Shown: positions 34,556 through 43,332, counted from the stretch's first letter. The stretch: DNA of 64,000 bases from Enhydrobacter aerosaccus (GCF_900167455.1 NZ_FUWJ01000011.1:153446-217445), one strand, 5' to 3'. The notes: a model not told the origin generated them from the sequence alone. Translations and numbers: made by a program.

Positions 34556-34608
34556 ATCTCCTTTGAGCGCCCGCTGCTGCCTCGACAGACTGGCGTCGCG
34601 AAGGAGAT
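34556..34608 (+). promoter_or_regulatory. Possible ribosome-site sequestering stem before the SDR gene
   Basis: ATCTCCTT (34556-34563) is exactly complementary to AAGGAGAT (34601-34608), which contains the ribosome site of the gene starting at 34613. The loop is 37 bases. Translation of the hydroxylase gene, which ends at 34551, or another factor could influence pairing. An 8-bp match could be chance. Confidence 0.25.
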
Positions 34609-34612
34609 CTGG

Positions 34613-35338
34613 ATGGCCAAAGACAAGGTCTGCGTCGTGATCGGCGCAGGGGACGCGACGGGCGGAGCAATCGCCCGTCGTTTTGCGCGTGAGGGCTACA
34701 CTGCCGTCGTTACACGCCGCAACGCCGACAAGCTGACGCCTTTGGTGGCGACGATCACCAAGGAGGGCGGCAAGGTCCATCCCTTCGGCTCCGATGCTCG
34801 CGAGGAGGCGCAGGTCGTCGACCTCTTCCAGCAGATCGAGACGGAGATCGGTCAGGTCGAGGTCTTCGTCTTCAATATTGGCGGCAATGTCCGGTTCGAT
34901 ATTCGCGACACGACCAGCCGCGTGTATCGCAAGGTGTGGGAGATGACGGCCTTCGCCGGTTTCCTGACCGCTCGCGAGGCGGCGAAGGTTATGGTGCCGC
35001 GGGGGCAGGGCACGATTCTATTCACCGGCGCGACGGCGAGCCTGCGTGGCGGGCGCGGCTTCTCCGCTTTTGCCGGCGGCAAGCATGCGGTGCGGGCTCT
35101 GGCGCAGTCGATGGCGCGCGAACTCGGGCCCCAGAACATCCACGTCGCCCATGTCGTGATCGACGGGGCCATTGATACAGAGTGGATCCGGACCAACTTT
35201 CCCGAGCGGTATAATGCCGGACCGGACGCCGTACTGAACCCCGACGACATCGCGGAGGCGTACTGGCAGCTTCACCGCCAGCCGCGATCGGCCTGGACCT
35301 TCGAGATGGATCTGCGACCGTGGAAGGAAAGTTGGTAG
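34613..35338 (+). CDS. SDR-family protein lacking the catalytic Tyr
   Basis: 241 residues with a Rossmann fold: GAGDATGGAIARRFA (11-25), a modified nucleotide loop, and NIGGN (88-92) in place of NNAG. The catalytic YxxxK is F153-A-G-G-K157 in the SAFAGGKHAV segment; Ser143 is present. Without Tyr the usual oxidoreductase chemistry should be lost or altered, so it may bind nucleotide or ligand, use another acid, or act as an isomerase or dehydratase. Strong ribosome site AAGGAG six bases before ATG. Lies behind the hydroxylase gene on the same strand. Confidence 0.8.
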   Translation: MAKDKVCVVIGAGDATGGAIARRFAREGYTAVVTRRNADKLTPLVATITKEGGKVHPFGSDAREEAQVVDLFQQIETEIGQVEVFVFNIGGNVRFDIRDTTSRVYRKVWEMTAFAGFLTAREAAKVMVPRGQGTILFTGATASLRGGRGFSAFAGGKHAVRALAQSMARELGPQNIHVAHVVIDGAIDTEWIRTNFPERYNAGPDAVLNPDDIAEAYWQLHRQPRSAWTFEMDLRPWKESW

Positions 35339-35462
35339 GCGCGCGGCTGGAGGACAAAGAGGTACGGAAGCGCACGGAGTTGGGCGAGGAGGAGGTCTCT
35401 CAGCAACAGGGGCATCGAGTCGGTCGTTTAGACGGTGCCACCCAAGCAAGGAGGAGAGGCCG

Positions 35463-36542
35463 ATGGCGAGATCCACGAAGCAAGGTCAAGGTAACAAGAA
35501 GCAGCAAAGCGGCAGCGGCGTCTCCCAAGCCACCGACAATGCCGGCGCAGTCATGAGCGGTAGCGCTTCCAATAGCGCGATCGAGACCCTGAAACAGGAC
35601 CACCGCCGCGTGGAAGGGCTGTTCCAGCAGTTCGAGCAGAGCGACGACGATCACCAGAAGGAAGAGCTCGTGAGGCGTATCTGCTCCGAGTTGATCGTCC
35701 ATACCCGGCTCGAGGAGGAGATCTTCTATCCGGCATGCCGCGATGCCGATGTCGAGGACGATATCATGGACGAGGCGCAGGTCGAGCATGACGGCGCCAA
35801 GGTCCTCATCAACGATCTTCTCGACAGTGATTCCGATATGCCCTTCTGGGAAGCCAAGGTTTCCGTCCTGAAGGAAATGATCAAGCATCACGTGAGCGAG
35901 GAAGAGAAGCCGGACGGTGTCATGGCGCAGGCCGAGGAGAACGACATCGACGACGCCGGCCTCGTCGAGCGCCTCAGACGTCGCAAGCAGGAACTCCAGG
36001 AACGCGGCATCGGCCAGAGGCCGGCGCGACCCGTAGCCATTCACCTTGAAGCGCAAGAAGGGCCGCAGGGGCGGATGGGCCGTCGCGGCATGGGCGAGCG
36101 TAGCGAACGTGGACGCTACATGGGCGAGGACGAAGGCCGCTATGGCGGCGGGCGCGGACGCTATGAGGAATCAGGCCGCGGCCACGGCGGCTGGTATGGC
36201 GATTCGCAGGCTCATGCCGAGGCGGCGCGCGAGCGTTGGGGCGAGGGCCGTCGCGGCTCGCGCTACGAAGACGAATACGAGGACCGGTCCTCCGGCCGCG
36301 GCCGGTACGGCGAGGACTATGACGAGCGACGCGGCCATGGCGGGTGGTATGGCGACCCCCGCGGCCACTCGCAGGCCTCCCAGCGGGGCTGGGAGGAGCG
36401 CCGCGGTTCACGCGACGACGACGACCGCTATGCCCGGTCGCGACGCGATGAGGACGACGACGATCGGGACCATGGTGGCTGGTTCGGCGATTCGCGCGGC
36501 CACTCCGAGGCATCCCGACGCGGCTGGCAGCACCGCCGCTGA
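35463..36542 (+). CDS. Hemerythrin-domain protein with C-terminal HGGW(Y/F)GD repeats
   Basis: 359 residues. Residues ~38-180 are a hemerythrin-like four-helix bundle with candidate iron ligands His47, His80, Glu84 (HTRLEEE), His109, His142 or His143 and Glu147. Residues ~200-359 are highly charged and disordered, with three repeats of about 19 residues (241-259, 292-310, 337-355) of the form HGGWYGDSxxHxEA followed by a basic RGW. Hemerythrin proteins sense or carry O2, NO or iron. The repeat, rich in Gly/Trp/His/Asp, is conserved internally and may bind metal or partner. Strong site AGGAGG before ATG; rho-independent terminator at its end. Confidence 0.82.
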   Translation: MARSTKQGQGNKKQQSGSGVSQATDNAGAVMSGSASNSAIETLKQDHRRVEGLFQQFEQSDDDHQKEELVRRICSELIVHTRLEEEIFYPACRDADVEDDIMDEAQVEHDGAKVLINDLLDSDSDMPFWEAKVSVLKEMIKHHVSEEEKPDGVMAQAEENDIDDAGLVERLRRRKQELQERGIGQRPARPVAIHLEAQEGPQGRMGRRGMGERSERGRYMGEDEGRYGGGRGRYEESGRGHGGWYGDSQAHAEAARERWGEGRRGSRYEDEYEDRSSGRGRYGEDYDERRGHGGWYGDPRGHSQASQRGWEERRGSRDDDDRYARSRRDEDDDDRDHGGWFGDSRGHSEASRRGWQHRR

Positions 36543-36576
36543 GCGGTATCCAGACGACTATAAGTGAGGAAGCGGG

Positions 36577-36603
36577 GCCCGGCGCGTCAGTCGCCGGGCT
36601 TTT
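36577..36603 (+). terminator. Rho-independent terminator of the hemerythrin gene
   Basis: GCCCGGCG, loop CGTCAGT, CGCCGGGC followed by TTTT. It starts 34 bases after the hemerythrin stop and lies against the 3' end of the convergent Crp gene. Confidence 0.8.
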
Positions 36604-36606
36604 GCG

Positions 36607-37413
36607 TCAGTCGGCGGCGGTTCGCCAATCGGGCCGGAACAGGCGATCATAGACCGTCTCCGCGGCGCCATAGGAGCCATTCGCCTGTCGCTTGAGGCCG
36701 GCCCGATCGAGGATGGTGATGAGGCTGCGGCGCGCCCGGATCAGCCGCTTGGATTCCAGGATCTGCAGCGCGATCGTCACGCCCGCCCGCCGAACGCCGA
36801 GCATTTGCGCCAGGAAGTCGTGGGTGAGCGCAAGCTCGTCGGAATGCACCCGATCGTGCGACATGAGCAGCCAGCGGGCGACGCGCTCTTCCAGCTTCGC
36901 GCTGCCATTGGCGAGCGCGGTTTGCATGCTCTGTGCCATGAAGGCGTGCACGTAGCGAAGAAGGGCCGACAGAAGGGTCGGGCTGCCGCGCGTTAGCTGA
37001 AGCAAGGCGGCTGTGGAGATGCGCCAGCCATCGCCGGCGACCTGCACGATCGTTTCGTTGATGGCGATATTGTCTCCCAGCAGGGCCGTGAAGCCGGTCA
37101 TGCCGTCGAAGCCGACCAGCCCGACTTCGATCCGCCGGTCGCGCGGCGCTCGCGCCAGAATGGAAACGACTCCACTTTCCGGGAATACCACGTTCGAAAT
37201 CGCGGCCCCCGGCGTCTCGAGCGCCAGTCGCCGCGTCAATGCGACAGGCTGGAGGTGCTTCGCGAGCTCCTTGAGATCGGCCTCCGGCAGGCTGCGCAGG
37301 AGAACGTTCCGGTAAGGCTGCTGCTTGCCCTTGTCGCTGTCTCGGGGGCGTAGTGCCGAAGTCGCCATAGTTGCATCGAGGCCCGGCGACGCGCGGACAA
37401 TAGGACCGGTCAT
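36607..37413 (-). CDS. Crp/Fnr family transcriptional regulator
   Basis: 268 residues. A cNMP-binding-type beta roll (FPESGVVSILA, GLVGFDGMTGF) is followed by an HTH_Crp domain near the C-terminus (LTHDFLAQMLGVRRAGVTIAL). The phosphate cassette is not typical, so the effector may not be cAMP; there are no Cys clusters of the FNR type. ATG at 37413 was chosen for GGAG six bases upstream; 37368 is an alternative. It follows the Yellow/MRJP gene by 29 bases on the same strand. Confidence 0.88.
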   Translation of the reverse strand: MTGPIVRASPGLDATMATSALRPRDSDKGKQQPYRNVLLRSLPEADLKELAKHLQPVALTRRLALETPGAAISNVVFPESGVVSILARAPRDRRIEVGLVGFDGMTGFTALLGDNIAINETIVQVAGDGWRISTAALLQLTRGSPTLLSALLRYVHAFMAQSMQTALANGSAKLEERVARWLLMSHDRVHSDELALTHDFLAQMLGVRRAGVTIALQILESKRLIRARRSLITILDRAGLKRQANGSYGAAETVYDRLFRPDWRTAAD

Positions 37414-37442
37414 ACGCAGCTCCGTTGCGATCGTCGAACGCC

Positions 37443-38585
37443 TCAACCGGAAGCGGACCGGACCATCCGGAACAGCTGCGTCGGGACCGCTCTGGGCGCC
37501 GATGCGTTGAACCAGGCGGAATCGGGAATGTGCGAGGCCGTGACATAGAGCGAACCGTCCGGCGCCTCGGACAGGCTGTCGGGCCATCGCAATCGCGGAT
37601 CCTCGACGACGATCCGCGAGCGGTCGCCGTCCCAGATCCTGACGGAATTGTCTTCCAGAGACGTGAGGTAAAGGTGATTGTCCCGGGTCATGAGCAAGCC
37701 GTCGGCGACGTTGGATTGGCCCGCCTTGGAAACCTTTCTACCTGCCTCCTCCGGGTCCGCGGCCATCAACGTTGCGGTATCGATGCTGTACAGGGTCCGG
37801 CTCGTCAGGGGCTGCCAGTAGAGCGTTTTGCCGTCGTTGGAGACAGCGATCCCATCGGCGCCGACCGTGAAGCCCCGCCCGTCGGGCCGCTGGATCACCT
37901 GGCCATCGACATGGATCTGGACTGTCTTGTCCGGCTGGGTGCTTGGATGGCCGTCCAGTACCGGATGGGATTTGCCGCTTTCAAGATCCACGATGACGAT
38001 GGCACCTCGTGCGCCGGAGTCGGTCACGAAGGCGGTGCGACCATCGGGATGGATGCGCACGTCGTTCAGATAGCTGCCTTGCAGCGCCACGTCTTCGCCG
38101 AAGCGAATGATCTGTGCGACCTTGTTTGATGAAAGCTCGATGCGGACCAATTTGGGCCCGTTGGCAATCACTTTCTCGTTGTCTGGCGCCGCCGCGTCGA
38201 GAACCCACAGGTTGCCGCCATCGGCAACCACCGACTGGACGCAGACGAAATGATCTCCGGGCTGCATCTTCGCGGCCTCGGCGTTGCGCCAGGCATTCCA
38301 GCTGTCGTCGGGGTAGGGTTTCAGCGAACCGTCGCGCATCAGCTCGGCCACCGAAATCGGCGCGTCTTCCGTCCAGCGCGGAAAGTTGACGAACAGGCGA
38401 CCGTCCGAGGAAGCCGCGACACCGGTTACCTGGTGTTGGAAGCGGGCCACTTCCTGGAGATCGAATTTCGGTCGGCTCGGCCGGGCGGCGACATCCGGTG
38501 GTCCTTTCTGGGCTGCCGCAGGGCCCCCGAAGCCGAGAGCGGTGCCGGCAGCCAGGAACGAACGGCGTGTCAGAGCTGTGGCCAT
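37443..38585 (-). CDS. Yellow/MRJP (L-dopachrome tautomerase-related) beta-propeller protein, Tat-exported
   Basis: 380 residues. Tat signal TRRSFLAAGTALGFGG is followed by a six-bladed propeller of the major royal jelly/Yellow family: GRLFVNFPRW (~62), GNLWVLDAAAP, YLNDVRIHPDGRTAFVTDSG (~195-213) and GSLYVTASHI. Bacterial members are annotated as tautomerase- or lactonase-like and their substrates are mostly unknown. Exported to the periplasm. Next to a Crp regulator and possibly controlled by it. Confidence 0.82.
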   Translation of the reverse strand: MATALTRRSFLAAGTALGFGGPAAAQKGPPDVAARPSRPKFDLQEVARFQHQVTGVAASSDGRLFVNFPRWTEDAPISVAELMRDGSLKPYPDDSWNAWRNAEAAKMQPGDHFVCVQSVVADGGNLWVLDAAAPDNEKVIANGPKLVRIELSSNKVAQIIRFGEDVALQGSYLNDVRIHPDGRTAFVTDSGARGAIVIVDLESGKSHPVLDGHPSTQPDKTVQIHVDGQVIQRPDGRGFTVGADGIAVSNDGKTLYWQPLTSRTLYSIDTATLMAADPEEAGRKVSKAGQSNVADGLLMTRDNHLYLTSLEDNSVRIWDGDRSRIVVEDPRLRWPDSLSEAPDGSLYVTASHIPDSAWFNASAPRAVPTQLFRMVRSASG

Positions 38586-38648
38586 GTGCGCACAACGCCC
38601 CACCGCGCCCATGAGTTGCGGACCGTGGCGAGACGAAGCAGGCGCCGC

Positions 38649-38680
38649 AAAAGAAAACGCCGCGACCAGGGTCGCGGCGT
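38649..38680 (-). terminator. Rho-independent terminator of the small lipoprotein gene
   Basis: Perfect 10-bp stem ACGCCGCGAC, loop CAGG, GTCGCGGCGT (38657-38680). On the minus strand it is followed by TTTTCTTTT (38657-38649), so it ends transcripts from the gene at 38732-38947. Confidence 0.85.
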
Positions 38681-38731
38681 CGGGTTGGTCAAACGACTCG
38701 GTTGTACAAGCCGGAGGGTTTGGCCTCCTAG

Positions 38732-38947
38732 CTAGTAGTAGCGCCGGGGCGTCGTCGCCGCGCCAGCGCCGGCGCCGACTGCGCCACCGATCAGCGCGCC
38801 CGGCAACACACCCAATCCGCTCACGCCGCCAATGACGGCGCCGGAGCCGGCACCAATGGCGCCGCCGGTCACGGCGCGCTGTCCCCAAGTGTCGCCGCAA
38901 GCCGTCGCGGTGAGAAGGATGGCGGCGAGAACGATGTAGTGACGCAT
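38732..38947 (-). CDS. Small glycine-zipper lipoprotein
   Basis: 71 residues. MRHYIVLAAILLTATAC is a lipoprotein signal with the lipid-bearing Cys at 17. The rest is a Gly-zipper repeat (GAIGAGSGAVIGGVSGLG, then IGGAVGAGAGA) ending TTPRRYY, like many small outer-membrane lipoproteins that insert into or span membranes. Own terminator downstream. Function: envelope structural or stress-related, by family. Confidence 0.78.
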   Translation of the reverse strand: MRHYIVLAAILLTATACGDTWGQRAVTGGAIGAGSGAVIGGVSGLGVLPGALIGGAVGAGAGAATTPRRYY

Positions 38948-39064
38948 AAATATCCCCGTTATCGAAGCAAAAGACGCATCAGTGCGCCTCCATGCATAAA
39001 TACGAGGGAAATTAGGGCCGAAACCGGGCTTTCCCTGGTGACCGAGTTGTGACCGATGTCGACT

Positions 39065-39655
39065 TCAAAGACGGCCGACCGTGCGGCGGACTTTTTGCAG
39101 GAAAGCCTGCCGTGACTGCGGGGTCGAATGGTCCATGTCGTAATGCGCCATGTAGAAGGAGCGGACATCCTTCGCGCACAAGGGCTTCATTCCCCGCATC
39201 AGCACCTTGTGTCCGGCGTTGCCGGCAAAGAAGTGCACCACCCACCACGGCGAGCCATAGCTGGTGACCACACCGAACAGTTTGATGTTCTGTAGCGCCG
39301 GTTTGAGATGTCGGTCCTTACCATCATAGGTGAAGGCGACGCCTGGACCCCAGACCCTGTCGACCCAGCCCTTGAGCATCGCGGGCATGGAGAACCACCA
39401 GTGCGGAAAGCAGAGGATCACCCCGTCCATCTGCTTCAGGATCGCCGCGTAGTCGGCGACACCGCGCAGGTCGTAGTCGTTATCCATGTAGCTGCGCCGC
39501 TCGACCTCGGTCATCGCGGGATGGAAGTTCTCGCGATAGAGGTCGGTGGCTACGACACGATGGCCGGATGCTTCCAGCGTCTCGACGATCGCGCGGAACA
39601 GTGCATGGTCGAAACTGTCGGTCAGGGGATGGCAGTGAACGACCTGGATGCGCAT
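39065..39655 (-). CDS. NAD(P)H-dependent oxidoreductase (flavodoxin-like, NQO1/KefF family)
   Basis: 196 residues from ATG at 39655 (MRIQVVHCHPL). Flavodoxin-like fold with the conserved FPHWWFSMPAMLKGWVDRV FMN-binding segment (~90-108), characteristic of NQO1/KefF/MdaB two-electron quinone reductases. Reduces quinones or other electrophiles with NAD(P)H. 37 bases downstream of the aminotransferase gene, possibly in one transcript. Substrate unknown. Confidence 0.88.
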   Translation of the reverse strand: MRIQVVHCHPLTDSFDHALFRAIVETLEASGHRVVATDLYRENFHPAMTEVERRSYMDNDYDLRGVADYAAILKQMDGVILCFPHWWFSMPAMLKGWVDRVWGPGVAFTYDGKDRHLKPALQNIKLFGVVTSYGSPWWVVHFFAGNAGHKVLMRGMKPLCAKDVRSFYMAHYDMDHSTPQSRQAFLQKVRRTVGRL

Positions 39656-39692
39656 GCTCGGGGCCAACGCCCCGCGCACGGCCGGAGTTCCG

Positions 39693-40550
39693 CTACAGGA
39701 CCCGCTGGGTGTGCGAGTACGCCATGTAGAGTTCGTGTGCCTTCATGGCGATGGGGCCGGGCTGCAGGTCGCGGCTTTCGTACCGATTGACCGGCTGCAC
39801 CTTGCCGGCATTGCCCGTGGTGAAAATCTCGTCGGCGTCATCGAGATCCGCCGGCGTCACCGTCCGTTCGTCGATCCGCATTCCGGCATCGCGCAGCAGC
39901 TTGATCGTGCGGAAGCGGGTGATGCCGGCGAGGAAGCTGCCGTTCGGGACCGGCGTCGCGACCACGCCGTCCTTGGCTAGGAAGATGTTCGAACTGCAGG
40001 TTTCGGCGACATTGCCGAGCGCATCCAGCACCACGCCGTTGTTGAAGCCACGCTTGGCCATCTCCGCCGCACCGCGCGAGGAGTTGGGATAGAGACAGCT
40101 GGCCTTGGCATCGGTCGGCGCGGTTTCCGGCGTCGGGCGCCGGATCGATCGGCAGAGGCCGAGGGACAGCGGCGTGCCGGCCCGCATCGGCGAGACGTAG
40201 ATGCAAAGCAGGAACTCGGTCGACTCCGGATCAACCGAGATCGGACCCGGGCCGCCCTTGGTCGCCCAGAACATCGGGCGGACATAAAGCTCGGCCTTGG
40301 GGCCGAAGCGGCGCACCCCCTCGTGCATCAACGCCAATATCTCTTCGGGAGTCTTGGTGGGGGCCAGGCCCAGGGCACGGGCGGAGCGAACCACGCGCTG
40401 CGCATGGAGATCGAGATCCGGACCACAGCCGTCGAAAGCGCGTCCGCCGTCGAAGACCATCGACCCCAGCCAGAAGGCATGGTCGCGGGGGCCGAGAATT
40501 GCGGGATTGCCCTCGTGCCAAGCGCCCTTCCAGTAGGTCAGCGTGTCCAT
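39693..40550 (-). CDS. Class IV (branched-chain type) aminotransferase
   Basis: 285 residues. The fold-type IV PLP enzyme is shown by the N-terminal DHAFWLGSMVFDGGRAF and by the PLP-binding Lys149 in TDAKASCLYPN; GNVAETCSSNIFL (~178-190) is the phosphate-binding region. Members transaminate branched-chain or D-amino acids. The sequence annotates best as BCAT-like but is short of the 300+ of IlvE, so a specialised role is possible. Shares its transcript direction with the flavodoxin-like gene. Confidence 0.87.
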   Translation of the reverse strand: MDTLTYWKGAWHEGNPAILGPRDHAFWLGSMVFDGGRAFDGCGPDLDLHAQRVVRSARALGLAPTKTPEEILALMHEGVRRFGPKAELYVRPMFWATKGGPGPISVDPESTEFLLCIYVSPMRAGTPLSLGLCRSIRRPTPETAPTDAKASCLYPNSSRGAAEMAKRGFNNGVVLDALGNVAETCSSNIFLAKDGVVATPVPNGSFLAGITRFRTIKLLRDAGMRIDERTVTPADLDDADEIFTTGNAGKVQPVNRYESRDLQPGPIAMKAHELYMAYSHTQRVL

Positions 40551-40801
40551 CTTGTCCTCGTCCTGAAGAAGGACGCGGGAATAGCAGATTTTTCCAAAGT
40601 GAAGCAGCCCTTCCGGCCCTATGGTTTTTCCGGTCTGGCCTGCAGCTTTCTAATCGATTGCCTGGGCCGACCGCGTGAGGGATGGCGCAAAAGAGGCAGC
40701 CGGATGGCGCAAATACCTTGATCGAAAAGGGCACAAGCCTCTCGGCGAGGCCGTATCTCCAATAGGCGCGGCAAGGCCGCGCATCCGTCTGGAGGCACAC
40801 C

Positions 40802-41173
40802 ATGTGGGCTCGTTCCCTGGTTTCTGTTCTCGCCACGGCCGCGATTTCGACGACAGCGGTATTGGCATCGGTGACGTTGACGCCGGCAGCGGCACAAGCA
40901 GGCATGACGTTGGGCTTGAGCATCGCCGTTCCGCCGCCGCCCCCGATCTACGAGCCGGTGCCGGCGCCGCGGCCGGGCTATGCCTGGGCGCCCGGGTTCT
41001 GGCGCTGGGAAGGGGGCCGCCACATCTGGGCGCCGGGCCGTTGGGTGGTGGCGCGTCCTGGTTATCATTGGGTGCCGGACCGATGGGCTGACGCCGGCCA
41101 TGGCGGCTGGCGCCATGAGCCCGGCCATTGGGATCACGATGCGGAGCGACACAGCTTCAACAACTGGCGCTGA
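40802..41173 (+). CDS. Small exported protein with WxPGxW/YXWxPG repeats
   Basis: 123 residues with a Sec signal peptide (~1-33). The mature part is Pro/Trp/Gly-rich with repeated APGFWRWEGG, WAPGRWVVARPGY and WVPDRWADAGHGGW units, the pattern of the YXWGXW-type exported repeat proteins often found in alphaproteobacteria. Probably envelope-associated; function unknown. Followed by a clear terminator. Confidence 0.78.
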   Translation: MWARSLVSVLATAAISTTAVLASVTLTPAAAQAGMTLGLSIAVPPPPPIYEPVPAPRPGYAWAPGFWRWEGGRHIWAPGRWVVARPGYHWVPDRWADAGHGGWRHEPGHWDHDAERHSFNNWR

Positions 41174-41191
41174 GCGTGGTGATCGACTGCG

Positions 41192-41221
41192 AAAGCGGGG
41201 CTCGAATGCCCCGCTTTTTTT
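41192..41221 (+). terminator. Rho-independent terminator of the Trp-repeat protein gene
   Basis: AAAGCGGGG, loop CTCGAATG, CCCCGCTTT and a T-run (41215-41221), starting 18 bases after the stop codon. Confidence 0.85.
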
Positions 41222-41361
41222 GTGCCTATTGAGCCGCCGTATTCTCTTGGAGCAGCAAAGCGAAGGAGCGCTATCATGCCGCTCCGAAAACGAGCCGGTG
41301 CCGGAATACCATCTGTTCAAAAAAGTGCGCCGCAAGAATGGAAGAATCCGGAGGAACGTTC

Positions 41362-42879
41362 ATGGCTGCTCCCATCGCCCTTCGTCTGCATCCCAACGAC
41401 AACGTCGTCGTGGCGCGCATGGATGTCCTGCCAGGGACAGGCATCGAAGGCGATGTCGTTACAGCGACGCGCGTGCCGCCCGGGCACAAGATCCTCACGC
41501 GTGCCGTGAGGAAGGGAGAGCCGCTGCGCAAATACAATCAGATCATCGGCTTTGCGACGCAGGACCTTGCACCGGGCACGCATATTCATACGCACAATTG
41601 CGCAATGGGGGAGTTCGACCGGGATTACGCGTTCTGTGCCGATGCCCATCCGACCGATTTCGTGCCGGAGGCCGAGCGCGCCACGTTCCAGGGATATCGT
41701 CGCGCGGATGGTCGCGCCGCGACGCGCAATTACATCGGCATCGTCACGACGGTGAATTGTTCTGCCGCAACCAGCCGCATGATCTCGGCCAAGCTTCAGC
41801 CGCTGCTGGAAGCGTATCCGAATATCGATGGCGTCGTGCCGCTGACCCACGGCGGTGGGTGCGGCATGGCCGCTTCGGGCCTCGAAATGGACGTGCTGCG
41901 TCGCACGCTGGCAGGCTACATCCGGCACCCCAACATGGCCGCCGTGGTCGTGCTCGGGTTGGGATGCGAGGCGAACCAGGTCTCCGGTCTCATGGCCGCG
42001 GAAGGACTCGAGCAAGGATCGAAGCTCATTCCGATGACCATCCAGGACGAGGGTGGTGTTTCCAGGACCGTGATGCGGGCCGTCGGCTTCCTGAAGGAGC
42101 TCCTGCCCGACGCCAACAACGTGACCCGGGAAGCGCTTCCCTGCAGCGATCTCATCCTTGCGCTGCAGTGCGGTGGATCGGATGGCTACTCGGGAATTTC
42201 CGCCAACCCGGCGCTGGGTGCCGCCGTCGATCTGTTGGTTCGTCACGGTGGCACCGCGATCCTTTCGGAAACGCCCGAGATCTATGGTGCGGAGCATCTA
42301 CTGACCCGACGCGCCGTCTCTCGGCCGGTCGGCGAGAAGATCGTCCACCGTATCAAATGGTGGGAAGACTATTGCGCCCGCACCGGCGGCGAGATGAACA
42401 ACAATCCGTCGCCGGGCAACAAGGCCGGTGGCCTCACCACCATTCTCGAGAAGTCGTTGGGCGCCGTGGCGAAAGGCGGCACGACCAACCTCGTCGAGGT
42501 GTACGAATACGCCCAGCCCGTGACGGCAAAGGGTTTCGTCTACATGGATTCACCGGGCTACGATCCGGTCTCGGCAACCGGGCAGGTTGCCGGCGGCGCC
42601 AACATCCTCTGCTTCACAACCGGCCGTGGCAGCGTCTTCGGCTGCAAGCCGGCTCCATCGTTGAAGCTGGCTACGAACACCTCGCTCTATCGGCGGATGA
42701 CCGACGACATGGACATCAACTGCGGCTCCATCGTCGACGGCGAGGAAACTATTCAGGAAAGCGGAAAGAAAATATTTGAAGCGATCCTGAAAACAGCTTC
42801 GGGCCAAAAGACAAAATCGGAATTGTTGGGAATCGGCGATGACGAGTTCGAACCGTGGAAAATCGGTGCAACGATGTGA
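41362..42879 (+). CDS. UxaA-family hydrolyase (altronate/galactarate dehydratase type)
   Basis: 505 residues from ATG at 41362, with GGAGGA seven bases upstream. The N-terminal SAF-like domain (~1-95) ends near the conserved HTHNCAMG. The main domain includes NYIGIVTTVNCSAATSR, THGGGCGMA and CGGSDGYSGISANPALG, characteristic of iron-dependent sugar-acid dehydratases UxaA/GarD. It removes water from a hexonate or hexarate to a 2-keto-3-deoxy acid. Fused SAF and catalytic domains are usual. No uronate operon neighbours, so the substrate is open. Confidence 0.9.
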   Translation: MAAPIALRLHPNDNVVVARMDVLPGTGIEGDVVTATRVPPGHKILTRAVRKGEPLRKYNQIIGFATQDLAPGTHIHTHNCAMGEFDRDYAFCADAHPTDFVPEAERATFQGYRRADGRAATRNYIGIVTTVNCSAATSRMISAKLQPLLEAYPNIDGVVPLTHGGGCGMAASGLEMDVLRRTLAGYIRHPNMAAVVVLGLGCEANQVSGLMAAEGLEQGSKLIPMTIQDEGGVSRTVMRAVGFLKELLPDANNVTREALPCSDLILALQCGGSDGYSGISANPALGAAVDLLVRHGGTAILSETPEIYGAEHLLTRRAVSRPVGEKIVHRIKWWEDYCARTGGEMNNNPSPGNKAGGLTTILEKSLGAVAKGGTTNLVEVYEYAQPVTAKGFVYMDSPGYDPVSATGQVAGGANILCFTTGRGSVFGCKPAPSLKLATNTSLYRRMTDDMDINCGSIVDGEETIQESGKKIFEAILKTASGQKTKSELLGIGDDEFEPWKIGATM

Positions 42880-43107
42880 GGCGTCGCGCGTTTGAATCCA
42901 GTCGACTTGACTTGGCGGCGTTCGACCACATATGCGATTCACGATTTACTCAATTGGCTGTGCTATTTGGCCATTATTCTGTGGACCACGGACCTGTCTT
43001 TCGAGGCGTTCCATCCAAAATCCCCTGAGTCGTCGCAGACCGAGGCAGCGAGGCCATGGTCTGCGCGTTCTGTTGTCTGCTTGCTAAGCTAGCCTAAGGA
43101 GAGAGTA

Positions 43108-43314
43108 ATGCCGACAGGTACGGTCAAGTGGTTCAATGCCACCAAGGGCTTTGGGTTTATTCAGCCTGCGGAGGGCGGCAAGGACGTCTTCGTGCATATC
43201 AGTGCCGTCGAGCGCTCCGGATTGAATGGCCTGAATGAGGGCCAGAAGATCAGCTACGAGATCGCGACGGAGCGGGGCCGCGCCGCAGCCGTCAACTTGA
43301 AGAGTGCCGACTAA
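43108..43314 (+). CDS. Cold-shock protein (CspA family)
   Basis: 68 residues, whole CSD: KWFNATKGFGFIQP (RNP1-type) and DVFVHISAVERSG (RNP2-type). An RNA/ssDNA chaperone. AAGGAGAG precedes ATG by four bases. The upstream 228-base gap (42880-43107) holds no convincing gene and may contain a long 5' leader, as is common for cold-shock genes; a short open frame there (42892-43092) is not convincing. Confidence 0.93.
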   Translation: MPTGTVKWFNATKGFGFIQPAEGGKDVFVHISAVERSGLNGLNEGQKISYEIATERGRAAAVNLKSAD

Positions 43315-43332
43315 ACCAGGCCTCTGACCGGT

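Noticed and set aside
42892..43092. 66-codon open frame before the cold-shock gene
   Set aside because: TTG start, no ribosome site and no family resemblance; more likely the long leader of the cold-shock mRNA.
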